Of a DNA stretch of 64,000 nt, positions 42,722-53,080 are shown piece after piece. Each line of letters starts with the position of its first letter. The first letter of the stretch is position 1. The stretch lies in NCBI RefSeq assembly GCF_018881775.1, contig NZ_JACVPR010000001.1:1444318-1508317 (forward strand). Reading direction: 5' to 3'. A program made the position numbers and the translations under genes. Origin of the DNA: Polynucleobacter sp. MWH-Loch1C5 (lineage in GTDB: Bacteria; Pseudomonadota; Gammaproteobacteria; Burkholderiales; Burkholderiaceae). Under the pieces are notes generated by a model. It was not told the origin of the DNA. It saw only the letters and a list, made by a program, of their open reading frames with translations, and did no database searches.

Positions 42722-43708
42722 TTACAGGAGGTGTTTAACACCGTCTTGCTCTTCGAGCAATTCTTTGAGAGTGAAGTCCATGCGCTCACGTGAGAAGGCA
42801 TCAATTTCAAGACCTTGAACAATCTTGTACTCGCCGTTTTCACAAGTCACTGGGTAGCCATACATCACTTCGTTTGGAATGCCGTAAGAGCCATCAGAAG
42901 GGATACCCATTGTGACCCACTTACCCTGTGTACCTAAGTGCCAGTCACGGATGTGATCAATCGCAGCATTGGCTGCTGAAGCGGCAGAAGATAAACCACG
43001 TGCTTCAATAATGGCGGCACCGCGCTTACCCACTGTAGGCAAGAAAGTGTTCTTGTTCCAGTCATCGTCATTGATCATCTGTTTAACAGATTGACCGCCG
43101 ATCGTGGCAAAGCGATAGTCTGCGTACATAGTTGGGCTGTGGTTACCCCAAACGACGAGTTTTTCGATTTCTGAAACTGGCTTACCAGTTTTGGCAGCGA
43201 GTTGAGACAAAGCGCGGTTGTGATCCAAACGCAACATCGCTGTGAAATTCTTCGCTGGCAAATCGGGTGCTGATTTCATCGCGATATACGCATTCGTATT
43301 CGCTGGATTACCCACAACCAAAGTCTTCACAGTACGCTTAGCTACAGCATTCAAGGCCTTACCTTGGGCAGTAAAAATCTGAGCGTTCGCTGACAAGAGG
43401 TCTTTACGCTCCATACCAGGGCCACGTGGACGTGCGCCGACGAGAACTGCGTAGTCAATATCTTTAAAGGCGGTCATAGGGTCGCTATGAGCAGTCATGC
43501 CTGCGAGCAATGGGAAAGCGCAATCATCGATCTCCATCATCACGCCTTGCAAGGCTTTTTGAGCTTTTTCATCAGGGATTTCCAATAATTGGAGAATCAC
43601 AGGTTGATCTTTGCCCAACATATCGCCGTTCGCGATGCGGAATAGGAGTGAGTAACCGATTTGACCGGCTGCGCCTGTGACGGCGACGCGCAAGGGTGCT
43701 TTTGCCAT
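42722..43708 (-). CDS. mdh: Malate dehydrogenase
   Basis: A 328-residue NAD-dependent enzyme: [55 protein letters not shown], the catalytic [11 protein letters not shown] and [12 protein letters not shown]. Length is that of the bacterial MDH group with the longer C-terminus. It converts malate and oxaloacetate. It is divergent from a GntR regulator, with palindromes overlapping its promoter. Confidence 0.95.
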   Translation of the reverse strand: MAKAPLRVAVTGAAGQIGYSLLFRIANGDMLGKDQPVILQLLEIPDEKAQKALQGVMMEIDDCAFPLLAGMTAHSDPMTAFKDIDYAVLVGARPRGPGMERKDLLSANAQIFTAQGKALNAVAKRTVKTLVVGNPANTNAYIAMKSAPDLPAKNFTAMLRLDHNRALSQLAAKTGKPVSEIEKLVVWGNHSPTMYADYRFATIGGQSVKQMINDDDWNKNTFLPTVGKRGAAIIEARGLSSAASAANAAIDHIRDWHLGTQGKWVTMGIPSDGSYGIPNEVMYGYPVTCENGEYKIVQGLEIDAFSRERMDFTLKELLEEQDGVKHLL

Positions 43709-43774
43709 TTATATGCTCCGAGATAAATTAGAAAGTTGTAATCTTGCGCCCCTCTCCTGACGCAAATCGTACAA

Positions 43775-43804
43775 AGTTTAGGACTTTGGGAGTATTTCTG
43801 TCAA
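43775..43804 (-). promoter_or_regulatory. mdh promoter
   Basis: On the minus strand: TTGACA (43804-43799), 18-bp spacer, TAAACT (43780-43775). The predicted start near 43768 gives a leader of about 60 nt. The -35 falls inside the inverted repeat at 43790-43810. Confidence 0.65.
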
Positions 43805-43820
43805 ATACTCTTATATAAGA
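43790..43820. promoter_or_regulatory. Two palindromes in the mdh-gntR divergent region (candidate GntR operators)
   Basis: GAGTATTT-N5-AAATACTC (43790-43810) overlaps the mdh -35. TCTTATATAAGA (43809-43820) is a perfect 12-bp palindrome directly upstream. Both suit binding of the adjacent GntR regulator; that pairing is inferred. Confidence 0.6.
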
Positions 43821-43858
43821 CATAAGATATCTAGACGAAATTCCCTCCATGTGATGAA

Positions 43859-44596
43859 ATGGAGGCCATGACGGACACGGTAGCCACCTTTAGCCCCCTT
43901 TATCAGCAGATCAAAGGTCTTATTTTGGGTAGTTTGCAGACTGGCGAATGGAAGCCAGGGGAGATGATTCCTAGTGAAAACGAGCTGGCGGTTCGCTATA
44001 AAGTCAGTCAAGGTACCGTTCGCAAGGCGATTGATGAGTTGGCGAGCGAAAACTTGCTTGTTAGACGCCAGGGGAAGGGCACTTTTGTAGCCACCCATCA
44101 CGAAGACCGTGTTCATTTCCGTTTTTTACGCCTGATGCCTGATGAGGGGGAGCCGCATTACCCTAAAAGTCAGATTTTGGACTGTAAACGCTTGCGCGCA
44201 CCCGCTGAAATAGCCAAATTATTGGATCTCAAGACTGGGGATGCCGTGATTGAGATCGAGAGAATTTTATTTTTCTCAGAGCAAGCCATTGTTTTAGAAG
44301 AAATTTGGTTGCCAGGAGCCACTTTTAAGGGCCTCACCGCTGAAACATTGAAGAACTGGCGTGGCCCTATGTATGCCTTGTTCGAGACAGAATTTGCCAC
44401 GCATATGGTGCGTGCAGAAGAAAAGATTCGAGCCGTGGCTGCCACGCCCGAGTCGGCTGCTGCCTTAGGTATTGCTGAGGGCTCGCCACTGCTATCAGTC
44501 GAGCGTGTGTCTTATACATATGGCGAAAAACCGGTGGAAGTCAGACGTGCGGTTTACCAAACCCGTGAGCACCACTATCACAATGAGCTTAATTAG
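43859..44596 (+). CDS. GntR-family regulator, HutC subfamily (UTRA effector domain)
   Basis: The 245-residue protein has a winged HTH (YQQIKGLILGSLQTGEWKPGEMIPSENELAVRYKVSQGTVRKAIDELASENLLVRRQGKGTFV) and a UTRA domain (IERILFFSEQAIVLEEIWLPGATF...LLSVERVSYTYGEKPVEVRRAVYQT). ATG 43868 is an alternative start. It lies between mdh and the sdh operon and probably regulates TCA-cycle genes in response to an organic acid. That role is inferred from position. Confidence 0.83.
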   Translation: MEAMTDTVATFSPLYQQIKGLILGSLQTGEWKPGEMIPSENELAVRYKVSQGTVRKAIDELASENLLVRRQGKGTFVATHHEDRVHFRFLRLMPDEGEPHYPKSQILDCKRLRAPAEIAKLLDLKTGDAVIEIERILFFSEQAIVLEEIWLPGATFKGLTAETLKNWRGPMYALFETEFATHMVRAEEKIRAVAATPESAAALGIAEGSPLLSVERVSYTYGEKPVEVRRAVYQTREHHYHNELN

Positions 44597-44719
44597 GCTG
44601 CGTTGGAGGTAAGTAACAGATTAAATTCATCAATTTTTCATAGTGTCAGACTGTGGAAAGTTAATTAAGAGATAAAATCGAGAAGTTTTGCAGTGTGCAA
44701 AAAAATAGTGAGGAAATAA

Positions 44720-45106
44720 ATGCCAGAGTTTAGAAATATTCACGTCTTTGACTTGATGAAATACCGCCTGCCTTGGGCTGGTAAAGTCTCCATCCTGCAC
44801 CGTGTGAGTGGTGCTCTTATGTTCTTACTGATTCCTTTTGTGCTGTATCTTTTTGACAAAAGTGTTACCTCAGAAATCAGCTTTGTGACCTTTAAAACGG
44901 TACTAGCGCATCCTTTCATCAAGCTCGTGGTTTTGGCTCTGATTTGGGCATATTTGCATCATTTCTGTGCGGGTATTCGTTTCTTGCTCCTCGATTTGCA
45001 TATGGGGATTAGCAAGCCAGCGTCTGCGAAGTCTGCCGTGGGTGTTTTGGTCGTTAGCTTAGCGTTGACAGCGGTATTTGCTGCCAAGCTGTTTGGTTTG
45101 TTTTAA
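44720..45106 (+). CDS. sdhC: Succinate dehydrogenase cytochrome b556 subunit
   Basis: A 128-residue, three-helix membrane subunit: RLPWAGKVSILHRVSGALMFLLIPFVLYLF contains the heme and quinone region (SILHRVSG), and LIWAYLHHFCAGIRFLLLD has the heme ligand histidine. It anchors complex II and binds quinone. First gene of sdhCDAB-sdhE. Confidence 0.93.
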   Translation: MPEFRNIHVFDLMKYRLPWAGKVSILHRVSGALMFLLIPFVLYLFDKSVTSEISFVTFKTVLAHPFIKLVVLALIWAYLHHFCAGIRFLLLDLHMGISKPASAKSAVGVLVVSLALTAVFAAKLFGLF

Positions 45107-45115
45107 GGAGTGAGC

Positions 45116-45478
45116 ATGGCGAACAATAATGTCGGACCTAAGCGCCTTGTCGTTGGCGCGCATTACGGTCTTAAAGATTGGTTATTGCAGCGTATTACTG
45201 CTGTGATCATGATTGTTTTCACGGTGATCTTATTAGTGGCTTTCTTAATGAGTGATGCCACCTATGAAGGTTGGGCTGGTTTATTTGCCAACCAATGGAT
45301 GAAGATCATTACTTTCTTGGCTATTTTGAGTCTTCTGTACCACGCTTGGGTCGGTGTTCGTGACATCTGGATGGATTACATCAAACCCGTCGGTGTACGT
45401 TTGACATTACAAGTATTAACAGCATTGTGGTTGATCGGTTCTATCGGTTATGCCGCGCAAATTCTTTGGAGGGTGTAA
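45116..45478 (+). CDS. sdhD: Succinate dehydrogenase hydrophobic membrane anchor subunit
   Basis: 120 residues from ATG 45116, which has AAGGAG 5 nt upstream (the track GTG lies too close). Three helices; HYGLKDWLLQRITAVIMIVFTVILL and LLYHAWVGVRDIWMDYIKP hold the second heme ligand. Partner of SdhC. Confidence 0.93.
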   Translation: MANNNVGPKRLVVGAHYGLKDWLLQRITAVIMIVFTVILLVAFLMSDATYEGWAGLFANQWMKIITFLAILSLLYHAWVGVRDIWMDYIKPVGVRLTLQVLTALWLIGSIGYAAQILWRV

Positions 45479-45481
45479 GGC

Positions 45482-47260
45482 ATGACGGCCATTAAGACAT
45501 CATTGCCACGCCGTCGTTTTGACGTCGTAATCGTGGGCGCCGGTGGCGCAGGTATGCGTGCTTCGTTACAACTTGCAGAGGCAGGTTTGAACGTTGCCGT
45601 GTTGTCCAAGGTATTCCCAACCCGCTCACACACTGTGGCAGCGCAGGGCGGTATTGGTGCATCACTCGGTAATATGAGTGATGACAATTGGCATTACCAC
45701 TTCTTTGATACCGTTAAAGGTTCTGATTGGCTCGGTGACCAAGATGCGATCGAATTCATGTGTCGTGAAGCACCGAAAGTCGTCTATGAGTTAGAGCACT
45801 TTGGTATGCCGTTTGACCGTAATCCGGATGGCACGATTTATCAGCGTCCTTTTGGGGGTCACACAGCCAACTATGGTGAAAAAGCAGTGCAGCGTGCCTG
45901 TGCGGCAGCAGACCGTACTGGTCACGCACTCTTGCACACCCTTTATCAGCGTAACGTACGCGCCAAGACTCACTTCTTTGTCGAGTGGATGGCTTTAGAC
46001 ATCATCCGTGATCAAGAGGGTGATGTTGTGGGTGTCACCGCATTAGAAATGGAAACTGGCGAGATTCATATTTTGGAAGCCAAGTGCACCATGTTTGCAA
46101 CCGGTGGGGCAGGCCGTATTTGGGCTGCCTCTACGAATGCCTTTATCAATACTGGTGACGGTATGGGTATGGCCGCGCGTGCCGGTATCCCATTAGAAGA
46201 TATGGAATTCTGGCAATTCCACCCCACAGGTGTGGCTGGTGCCGGTGTTCTTTTAACTGAAGGTTGTCGTGGTGAAGGCGGCATCTTGCGTAATAAGCAC
46301 GGTGAGCGTTTCATGGAGCGTTATGCACCGACCCTGAAGGATTTGGCGCCACGTGATTTCGTCTCTCGTTCGATGGACCAAGAGATTAAAGAAGGCCGTG
46401 GTTGTGGTCCTAATGGAGACTACGTGGTTCTTGATTTGACGCACATTGGTGCTGAAACGATTCACAAGCGTTTACCATCCGTTTACGAGATTGGTATTAA
46501 CTTCGCGAACGTTGATGTCACTAAGGAGCCTATTCCTGTCGTGCCTACCATTCACTATCAGATGGGCGGTATACCGACCAATATTCATGGTCAAGTGGTG
46601 GCTCCGAAAAATGGTAACCCGAACGATATCGTCAATGGCTTCTATGCCATGGGTGAGTGCTCTTGCGTATCGGTCCACGGTGCTAACCGTTTAGGTACGA
46701 ACTCACTCCTAGACCTCTTGGTCTTTGGTCGTGCTGCAGGTAACCATGTGATTACAACAGCGCTTAAGCAAAAAGAACATAAGCCATTACCAGCTGATGC
46801 GGCTGATCGCACCTTGGCACGTTTGGCTAAGTTGGATAGTTCAGCATCGGGTGAGTACACACAAGATGTGGCTAACGATATCCGCAACACGATGCAAAAG
46901 CATTGTGGCGTATTCCGTACACAAGACTTGATGGACAGCGGTGTTGCGAAGATGAATGAAATCACTGAGCGCGCTAAGAGCATTCACCTCAAAGACAAGT
47001 CGAAGGTCTTTAACACTGCTCGTGTTGAGGCTTTGGAGTTGGCTAACTTGGTGGAGGCGGCTAATGCTACGATGGTTTCCGCTGCCGCTCGCCGTGAGAG
47101 CCGTGGTGCGCACGCCCACAATGATCATCCTAACCGTGATGATCAAAACTGGATGAAGCACACACTCTGGTTTAGCGAAGGCAATCGTCTCGATTACAAA
47201 CCGGTCAAGATGACGCCGTTAACCGTTGAATCTATTCCACCTAAGGTTCGTACCTTCTAA
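45482..47260 (+). CDS. sdhA: Succinate dehydrogenase flavoprotein subunit
   Basis: The 592-residue FAD subunit of complex II. FAD fold: FDVVIVGAGGAGMRASLQLAEAGL. The covalent FAD histidine is in SHTVAAQGG. Active-site motifs follow: GEGGILRNKHGERFMERY, and HYQMGGIPTNIHGQV with an Arg/His pair. The C-terminal RRESRGAHAHNDHPNRDDQNWMKHT is standard. It oxidises succinate to fumarate. Confidence 0.97.
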   Translation: MTAIKTSLPRRRFDVVIVGAGGAGMRASLQLAEAGLNVAVLSKVFPTRSHTVAAQGGIGASLGNMSDDNWHYHFFDTVKGSDWLGDQDAIEFMCREAPKVVYELEHFGMPFDRNPDGTIYQRPFGGHTANYGEKAVQRACAAADRTGHALLHTLYQRNVRAKTHFFVEWMALDIIRDQEGDVVGVTALEMETGEIHILEAKCTMFATGGAGRIWAASTNAFINTGDGMGMAARAGIPLEDMEFWQFHPTGVAGAGVLLTEGCRGEGGILRNKHGERFMERYAPTLKDLAPRDFVSRSMDQEIKEGRGCGPNGDYVVLDLTHIGAETIHKRLPSVYEIGINFANVDVTKEPIPVVPTIHYQMGGIPTNIHGQVVAPKNGNPNDIVNGFYAMGECSCVSVHGANRLGTNSLLDLLVFGRAAGNHVITTALKQKEHKPLPADAADRTLARLAKLDSSASGEYTQDVANDIRNTMQKHCGVFRTQDLMDSGVAKMNEITERAKSIHLKDKSKVFNTARVEALELANLVEAANATMVSAAARRESRGAHAHNDHPNRDDQNWMKHTLWFSEGNRLDYKPVKMTPLTVESIPPKVRTF

Positions 47261-47277
47261 GAGTACTGAGGATAACT

Positions 47278-47985
47278 ATGAGCAATACACGTATTTTTGA
47301 AGTTTATCGCTACGATCCTGAAAAGGATGCAGCGCCACGCATGCAAACCTACGAGGTGGAACTCGATGGTTCAGAGCGCATGTTGTTAGATGCTTTGGTC
47401 AAGCTCAAGAAGCTCGATGAAACTTTATCTTTCCGCCGTTCATGCCGCGAGGGTGTTTGTGGCTCTGATGCTATGAATATCAATGGTAAAAATGGCTTGG
47501 CATGTTTGACCAATATGCTCACCTTGCCAAAGAAGATTACCTTGCGTCCTTTGCCAGGATTGCCTGTGGTGCGTGATTTGATTGTTGATATGACGCAATT
47601 CTTTAAGCAATATCATTCGATTCGTCCGTACTTGGTCAATGACACGCCACCGCCAGAGAAGGAGCGCTTGCAGTCTCCTGAAGAGCGTGAAGAGTTAGAT
47701 GGTTTATATGAATGCATCTTGTGTGCCTCATGCTCAACCTCTTGCCCATCTTTCTGGTGGAACCCGGATAAATTTGTTGGACCGGCAGGTTTATTACAAG
47801 CCTATCGCTTTATTGCAGATAGCCGTGACCAAGTCACGAGTGAGCGCTTGGATAATCTAGAAGATCCTTATCGTTTATTCCGTTGTCATACCATAATGAA
47901 CTGTGTGGATGTTTGTCCGAAAGGTTTGAACCCCACTAAGGCGATTGGTAAGATCAAGGAATTGATGGTTCGCCGAGCTGTTTAA
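47278..47985 (+). CDS. sdhB: Succinate dehydrogenase iron-sulfur subunit
   Basis: The 235-residue subunit carries three Fe-S clusters: [2Fe-2S] in CREGVCGSDAMNINGKNGLAC, [4Fe-4S] in CILCASCSTSC, and [3Fe-4S] in CHTIMNCVDVCPKGL. It passes electrons from SdhA to quinone. The sdhE gene overlaps it by 1 bp. Confidence 0.97.
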   Translation: MSNTRIFEVYRYDPEKDAAPRMQTYEVELDGSERMLLDALVKLKKLDETLSFRRSCREGVCGSDAMNINGKNGLACLTNMLTLPKKITLRPLPGLPVVRDLIVDMTQFFKQYHSIRPYLVNDTPPPEKERLQSPEEREELDGLYECILCASCSTSCPSFWWNPDKFVGPAGLLQAYRFIADSRDQVTSERLDNLEDPYRLFRCHTIMNCVDVCPKGLNPTKAIGKIKELMVRRAV

Positions 47986-48251
47986 TGGCCCTGGCAAATG
48001 AGACCCTGTCGCTTTTGCGTTGGCGTGCGCGCCGGGGTCTGTTGGAAAATGATTTGATCATTGAGCGCTTTTTTGAGCGCCATGAGAAAGATCTAAAGGA
48101 AGCGGATCTAGATCCTCTGTATCGCTTATTAGATTTAAGCGATAACGATTTGATGGATCTGCTTTTGCGTCGTAAGGAACCGGAGGGAGATCTTGCGACA
48201 GAAGAGGTCTTGCGTGTCCTGGCCATGCTAAGACCCCCAAAGATGTCATAA
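47985..48251 (+). CDS. sdhE: Succinate dehydrogenase assembly factor (SdhE)
   Basis: An 88-residue, mostly helical protein with the SdhE/Sdh5 signature LRWRARRGLLENDLIIERFFE, including the RGxxE core needed for FAD attachment to SdhA. It overlaps sdhB by 1 bp. Confidence 0.9.
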   Translation: MALANETLSLLRWRARRGLLENDLIIERFFERHEKDLKEADLDPLYRLLDLSDNDLMDLLLRRKEPEGDLATEEVLRVLAMLRPPKMS

Positions 48252-48329
48252 ATCTTCGGGAAAATAAAAAATCAGGAATGAAACTTGCTTGTATATCAAG
48301 ACCTATAACGCGTAATAAGGGAAATAGAA

Positions 48330-49640
48330 ATGAACGCTTCGAACGATAAAGCCACACTATCCTTCTCCGATGGCACACCAGCCATTGAGTTGCCTATCTA
48401 TAAAGGTACGGTAGGTCCTGATGTGATCGACATTCGTAAACTCTATGGTCAGACGGGTAAATTCACCTATGACCCAGGTTTTATGTCGACTGCTTCTTGT
48501 AATTCAAAGATTACATACATTGATGGCGATAAGGGTGAGTTGCTCTATCGTGGTTACCAGATTCAAGATTTGGCCACGAACTGTGATTTCCTAGAGTCTT
48601 GCTATTTATTGCTCAAAGGCGAATTGCCGAATGCAAAGCAAAAGAAAGAATTCGATGATCTCGTGATGCACCACACGATGGTTCACGAGCAAATGCAGTT
48701 TTTCTTAAGAGGCTTCCGCCGTGACGCACACCCAATGGCTGTATTGACAGGTTTGGTCGGTGCGATGGCTGCCTTCTACCATGATGGTTTAGACATCAAC
48801 GATGCCCACCAGCGCGAAATCGCGCAGATTCGCTTGATTGCGAAGATGCCAACTTTGGTGGCAATGGCCTATAAGTATTCTGTGGGTCAACCTTTTGTCT
48901 ATCCAAAGAATGATTTGTCATATACCGCGAACTTCATGCAGATGATGTTTGCCACTCCTTGTGAAGAGTACAAGGTCAATGACGTCTTGGTGCGCGCTTT
49001 GGATCGCATTTTCATCTTGCACGCTGACCATGAGCAAAATGCCTCAACATCAACAGTTCGTTTAGCCGGTTCTTCAGGTACCAATCCATTTGCCGCGATT
49101 GCTGCTGGTGTGGCTTGCTTGTGGGGCCCTGCGCACGGTGGTGCTAACGAAGCCTGCTTACAGATGCTTGAGGAAATTCAAGCGATGGGTGGTGTTGAGA
49201 AAATCAATGACTTCATCGCTAAAGTGAAAGATAAGAACTCAGGTGTTCGTTTGATGGGCTTTGGTCACCGCGTTTACAAAAACTTTGACCCACGCGCTAA
49301 GTTGATGCGTGAAACCTGTCATGAGGTTCTCAAAGAGTTGGGCTTGGAAAATGACCCATTGTTTAAGTTAGCTATGACGCTTGAGAAGATTGCTTTGGAA
49401 GATGAGTACTTCGTTTCGCGCAAGTTGTACCCGAACGTTGATTTCTATTCAGGTATTGTGCAGCGCGCCTTGGGTATCCCTACAGAAATGTTCACTTGTA
49501 TCTTTGCTTTGGCACGTACAGTAGGTTGGATTTCTCAGTGGGAAGAGATGATCACGGATGCTGAGTACAAGATTGGCCGTCCACGTCAGTTATTTGTGGG
49601 TAGCCCAACTCGTTCGGTGACTCCCTTGGCAAAGCGTTAA
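48330..49640 (+). CDS. gltA: Citrate synthase
   Basis: A 436-residue type II citrate synthase. Catalytic histidines are in [21 protein letters not shown] and [15 protein letters not shown], with the Asp/Arg region later ([13 protein letters not shown]). It condenses oxaloacetate and acetyl-CoA. It follows sdhE by 78 bp, so it may have its own promoter. Confidence 0.97.
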   Translation: MNASNDKATLSFSDGTPAIELPIYKGTVGPDVIDIRKLYGQTGKFTYDPGFMSTASCNSKITYIDGDKGELLYRGYQIQDLATNCDFLESCYLLLKGELPNAKQKKEFDDLVMHHTMVHEQMQFFLRGFRRDAHPMAVLTGLVGAMAAFYHDGLDINDAHQREIAQIRLIAKMPTLVAMAYKYSVGQPFVYPKNDLSYTANFMQMMFATPCEEYKVNDVLVRALDRIFILHADHEQNASTSTVRLAGSSGTNPFAAIAAGVACLWGPAHGGANEACLQMLEEIQAMGGVEKINDFIAKVKDKNSGVRLMGFGHRVYKNFDPRAKLMRETCHEVLKELGLENDPLFKLAMTLEKIALEDEYFVSRKLYPNVDFYSGIVQRALGIPTEMFTCIFALARTVGWISQWEEMITDAEYKIGRPRQLFVGSPTRSVTPLAKR

Positions 49641-49661
49641 TTGAGAGGAGTAAAGCTTTCG

Positions 49662-51074
49662 ATGGCTAGAACACTTTATGACAAGCTCTGGGATGATCAT
49701 GTGGTGCACGTTGAAGATGACGGCACCACCGTGTTGTACATTGATCGTCACTTATTGCATGAGGTAACTAGCCCTCAGGCTTTTGAGGGGTTGAATATTG
49801 CGCAACGTCCTGTATGGCGCAACTCCGCGAACTTAGCTGTTTCTGATCACAATGTACCGACTACCGATCGTAGTGCAGGCATTAAAGACCCGGTGTCCAA
49901 GTTGCAGATTGATACCTTGGATCAAAATTGCGATCACTTTGGTATTACCCAATACAAGATGCACGATAAACGCCAGGGTATCGTGCACGTCATTGGGCCT
50001 GAGCAGGGTGCGACTTTGCCAGGCATGACAGTGGTCTGTGGTGATTCGCACACGAGCACGCATGGTGCTTTTGGTGCTTTAGCTTTTGGTATTGGTACTT
50101 CTGAAGTGGAGCACGTTTTGGCCACTCAGACTTTGCTCATGAAAAAGAGCAAAAATATGTTGGTCAAAGTCGATGGTCAGTTACCGATCGGCTGCACAGC
50201 TAAAGATATCGTCCTCGCTGTGATTGGCAAGATTGGTACAGCCGGTGGTACGGGATATACCATTGAGTTTGCTGGAGATGCGATTCGCAATCTCAGCATG
50301 GAAGGTCGTATGACCATCTGTAATATGGCCATTGAAGCAGGCGCTCGTGCGGGTCTAGTGGCTGTCGATGAGACAACGATTCAATACGTAAAAAATCGCC
50401 CGTATGCCCCGCAAGATGAGCAGTCATGGGCGCAAGCTTTGCAATATTGGCGTGGTTTGCATTCCGATGTGGGGGCACAATTTGATCGTGTGGTTGAGTT
50501 ACGTGCCGAGGAAATTCTGCCGCAAGTGACATGGGGTACATCACCCGAGATGGTCACTGGTATTGATGGCAGAGTCCCCGATCCTGAAAAAGAAAAAGAC
50601 CCCGTCAAGCGTAATGCCATGGAGCGTGCATTGCAGTACATGGCCTTGATACCGAATACGCCGATCAAAGCCATTCAGATCGATAAGGTATTTATTGGTT
50701 CATGTACCAATAGCCGTATTGAAGATATCCGTGCAGCTGCTAAAGTCGTTGAGCGTATTGCTAAAAAAGTAGCTCCTAATGTGCGCTTGGCGATGGTAGT
50801 GCCGGGATCTGGTTTAGTCAAAGAACAAGCCGAGAAGGAAGGCTTGGATCGTATTTTTAAGGCGGCTGGTTTTGAGTGGCGTGAGCCCGGTTGTTCTATG
50901 TGCCTAGCCATGAACGCTGATCGTTTAGAGCCCGGCGAGCGTTGTGCCTCGACTTCTAATAGAAACTTTGAGGGCCGCCAAGGTAATGGTGGACGTACTC
51001 ATTTAGTCAGTCCGGCCATGGCAGCAGCAGCAGCCTTGGAAGGGCATTTTGTTGATGTTCGTAAGATCGCTTAA
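49662..51074 (+). CDS. leuC: 3-isopropylmalate dehydratase large subunit
   Basis: 470 residues from ATG 49662, with AGGAG upstream (the track TTG lies right after gltA). Fe-S ligands: [10 protein letters not shown] and [11 protein letters not shown], with the first cysteine in [28 protein letters not shown]. It isomerises 2-isopropylmalate. A small lipoprotein gene separates it from leuD. Confidence 0.96.
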   Translation: MARTLYDKLWDDHVVHVEDDGTTVLYIDRHLLHEVTSPQAFEGLNIAQRPVWRNSANLAVSDHNVPTTDRSAGIKDPVSKLQIDTLDQNCDHFGITQYKMHDKRQGIVHVIGPEQGATLPGMTVVCGDSHTSTHGAFGALAFGIGTSEVEHVLATQTLLMKKSKNMLVKVDGQLPIGCTAKDIVLAVIGKIGTAGGTGYTIEFAGDAIRNLSMEGRMTICNMAIEAGARAGLVAVDETTIQYVKNRPYAPQDEQSWAQALQYWRGLHSDVGAQFDRVVELRAEEILPQVTWGTSPEMVTGIDGRVPDPEKEKDPVKRNAMERALQYMALIPNTPIKAIQIDKVFIGSCTNSRIEDIRAAAKVVERIAKKVAPNVRLAMVVPGSGLVKEQAEKEGLDRIFKAAGFEWREPGCSMCLAMNADRLEPGERCASTSNRNFEGRQGNGGRTHLVSPAMAAAAALEGHFVDVRKIA

Positions 51075-51111
51075 TCACGGATGTGAAATCTAAAAAGTAA
51101 TGGAGACAATG

Positions 51112-51297
51112 ATGAAAGCAATCGCAAAATGGGTCAGCCTAGCAGCTATCGCTGTGAGCTTATCAGCTTGTAACACCATTGCAGGTCTTGGCGAAGATTT
51201 GCAATACTTGGGTAGTGCATTTACTAAAGAAGAGAAAAAGCAGGAGAAAAAGCCTGCGGATACAAATTCTGGAGTGACGGTTACACCGGTTAAGTAA
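51112..51297 (+). CDS. Entericidin A/B-like small lipoprotein between leuC and leuD
   Basis: 61-62 residues from the tandem ATG-ATG at 51109/51112 (GGAGACA upstream); the track start is a little longer. The signal peptide ends in the lipobox LSAC (Cys near residue 20), then NTIAGLGEDLQYLGSAF, the entericidin pattern. The Lys/Glu-rich tail (KEEKKQEKK) and VTVTPVK extend beyond the usual ~45-residue entericidins. Small outer-membrane lipoproteins of this family are linked to envelope stress and cell death in E. coli. Confidence 0.8.
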   Translation: MKAIAKWVSLAAIAVSLSACNTIAGLGEDLQYLGSAFTKEEKKQEKKPADTNSGVTVTPVK

Positions 51298-51300
51298 TTT

Positions 51301-51948
51301 ATGCAAAAGTTCACCATTCATCAAGGCTTGGTAGCCCCGCTCGATCGTGAGAACGTCGATACGGATGCCATCATTCCAAAGCAATTCCTAAAATCGATCA
51401 AACGGACTGGCTTTGGTCAAAATCTCTTTGATGAATGGCGCTACCTCGATCACGGTGAGCCAGGTCAAGATTGCTCTACGCGCCCCGTGAACCCAGACTT
51501 TGTGTTGAATCAAGCCCGTTACCAGGGATCTAGTATTCTTTTGGCGCGCCAAAACTTTGGCTGCGGGAGTTCGCGTGAGCATGCGCCATGGGCGCTTGAG
51601 CAGTATGGTTTTAGAGCCATCATCGCGCCAAGTTTTGCTGATATCTTTTTTAACAACTGCTACAAGAATGGTTTGTTGCCTATCGTTTTAAGTGCGCAGC
51701 AAGTCGATCATTTATTTAATGAAACCTATGCGTTTAACGGTTATCAATTAACGATTGACCTTGAGCAGCAGTTGGTGATTGCGCCGGATAACCGGACCTA
51801 CAGTTTTGATATCGCTCCGTTTAGAAAGTATTGTTTATTGAACGGTTTAGACGATATTGGCTTGACCTTGCGCTACAAGGATAAAATCAAGTCTTACGAG
51901 GCAGAGCGTCTAATGCGTATGCCTTGGCTGGGTACGAAGCTACCCTAA
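51301..51948 (+). CDS. leuD: 3-isopropylmalate dehydratase small subunit
   Basis: A 215-residue swivel-domain subunit: [24 protein letters not shown] and [15 protein letters not shown], with the conserved Ser/Arg at the active site. It completes the LeuCD enzyme. It follows the lipoprotein gene by 3 bp, so all are in one operon. Confidence 0.96.
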   Translation: MQKFTIHQGLVAPLDRENVDTDAIIPKQFLKSIKRTGFGQNLFDEWRYLDHGEPGQDCSTRPVNPDFVLNQARYQGSSILLARQNFGCGSSREHAPWALEQYGFRAIIAPSFADIFFNNCYKNGLLPIVLSAQQVDHLFNETYAFNGYQLTIDLEQQLVIAPDNRTYSFDIAPFRKYCLLNGLDDIGLTLRYKDKIKSYEAERLMRMPWLGTKLP

Positions 51949-51972
51949 TTCTCAATTCGTTTTAAGGCTCTT

Positions 51973-53040
51973 ATGAAAATTGCGGTATTGCCGGGTGATG
52001 GCATTGGTCCTGAAATTGTTGCTCAAGCAGTCAAGGTTTTAAATGCTTTGGGTGAATCTTTTGAAATGGAAACGGCACCAGTCGGTGGTGCAGGGTATGA
52101 GGCTAAAGGCCATCCTTTGCCAGAGGAGACCTTGAAGCTGGCCAAAGAAGCGGATGCCATTTTGTTTGGTGCCGTCGGTGACTGGAAATACGACACTCTG
52201 GCTCGTGAGTTAAGGCCTGAACAGGCTATTTTGGGCCTGCGTAAACACCTGAGTCTTTTTGCCAATTTGCGCCCAGCGATTTGCTATCCCGAACTCACAG
52301 CGGCTTCGAGCTTAAAGCCTGAGATTGTGGCTGGTTTAAATATATTGATCGTCCGCGAGTTAAATGGTGACATTTACTTCGGTAGCCCGAAGGGCATACG
52401 CACGGCGACTGACGGTCTTTTCCCAGGTGCCCGTGAAGGCTTTGACACCATGCGCTACAGCGAGCCTGAAGTCGAGCGTATTGCTCATGTAGCGTTTGAG
52501 GCGGCTCGCAAACGTCACAAGCGTGTCTGTAGTGTTGATAAAGCGAACGTTTTAGAAACCTCGCAGTTGTGGAAAGAGGTTTTGACCCGTGTGGCAAAAG
52601 ATTATCCTGATGTGGAATTGAGCCATATGTATGTGGATAACGCTGCCATGCAATTAGTCAAAGCGCCGAAGGCATTTGATGTGGTGGTGACGGGTAATTT
52701 ATTTGGTGACATTCTCTCAGATGAAGCTGCGATGCTCACAGGGTCGATTGGCATGTTGCCTTCAGCCTCTTTGGATAAAAACAATAAGGGCTTGTATGAG
52801 CCTAGCCATGGATCTGCCCCTGATATCGCAGGTCAAGGCATTGCCAACCCCTTGGCGACGATTTTGTCAGCAGCCATGATGTTGCGTTATTCCTTGGGTA
52901 AGGCGGAGCAGGCTGATCGTATTGAGGCAGCAGTGCAGAAGGTTTTAGCCGCTGGTTATCGTACAGGCGATATTAAAACAGAGGGTTGTAAGCTCGTTGG
53001 CACCCAAGAAATGGGTGAAGCCGTACTTAAAGCTCTGTAA
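51973..53040 (+). CDS. leuB: 3-isopropylmalate dehydrogenase
   Basis: The 355-residue enzyme oxidatively decarboxylates 3-isopropylmalate in leucine synthesis. Features: [14 protein letters not shown], the [10 protein letters not shown] substrate loop, [11 protein letters not shown] (catalytic Lys) and the metal and NAD region [24 protein letters not shown]. Confidence 0.97.
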   Translation: MKIAVLPGDGIGPEIVAQAVKVLNALGESFEMETAPVGGAGYEAKGHPLPEETLKLAKEADAILFGAVGDWKYDTLARELRPEQAILGLRKHLSLFANLRPAICYPELTAASSLKPEIVAGLNILIVRELNGDIYFGSPKGIRTATDGLFPGAREGFDTMRYSEPEVERIAHVAFEAARKRHKRVCSVDKANVLETSQLWKEVLTRVAKDYPDVELSHMYVDNAAMQLVKAPKAFDVVVTGNLFGDILSDEAAMLTGSIGMLPSASLDKNNKGLYEPSHGSAPDIAGQGIANPLATILSAAMMLRYSLGKAEQADRIEAAVQKVLAAGYRTGDIKTEGCKLVGTQEMGEAVLKAL

Positions 53041-53080
53041 GATAGCAGTTTCGTATTCATATTTTTAAATAGGTGTCGTG

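Noticed and set aside
45791-47161. Several 60-110-residue ORFs in other frames of sdhA
   Set aside because: They are shadows of a strongly conserved coding frame and have no ribosome sites or domains.
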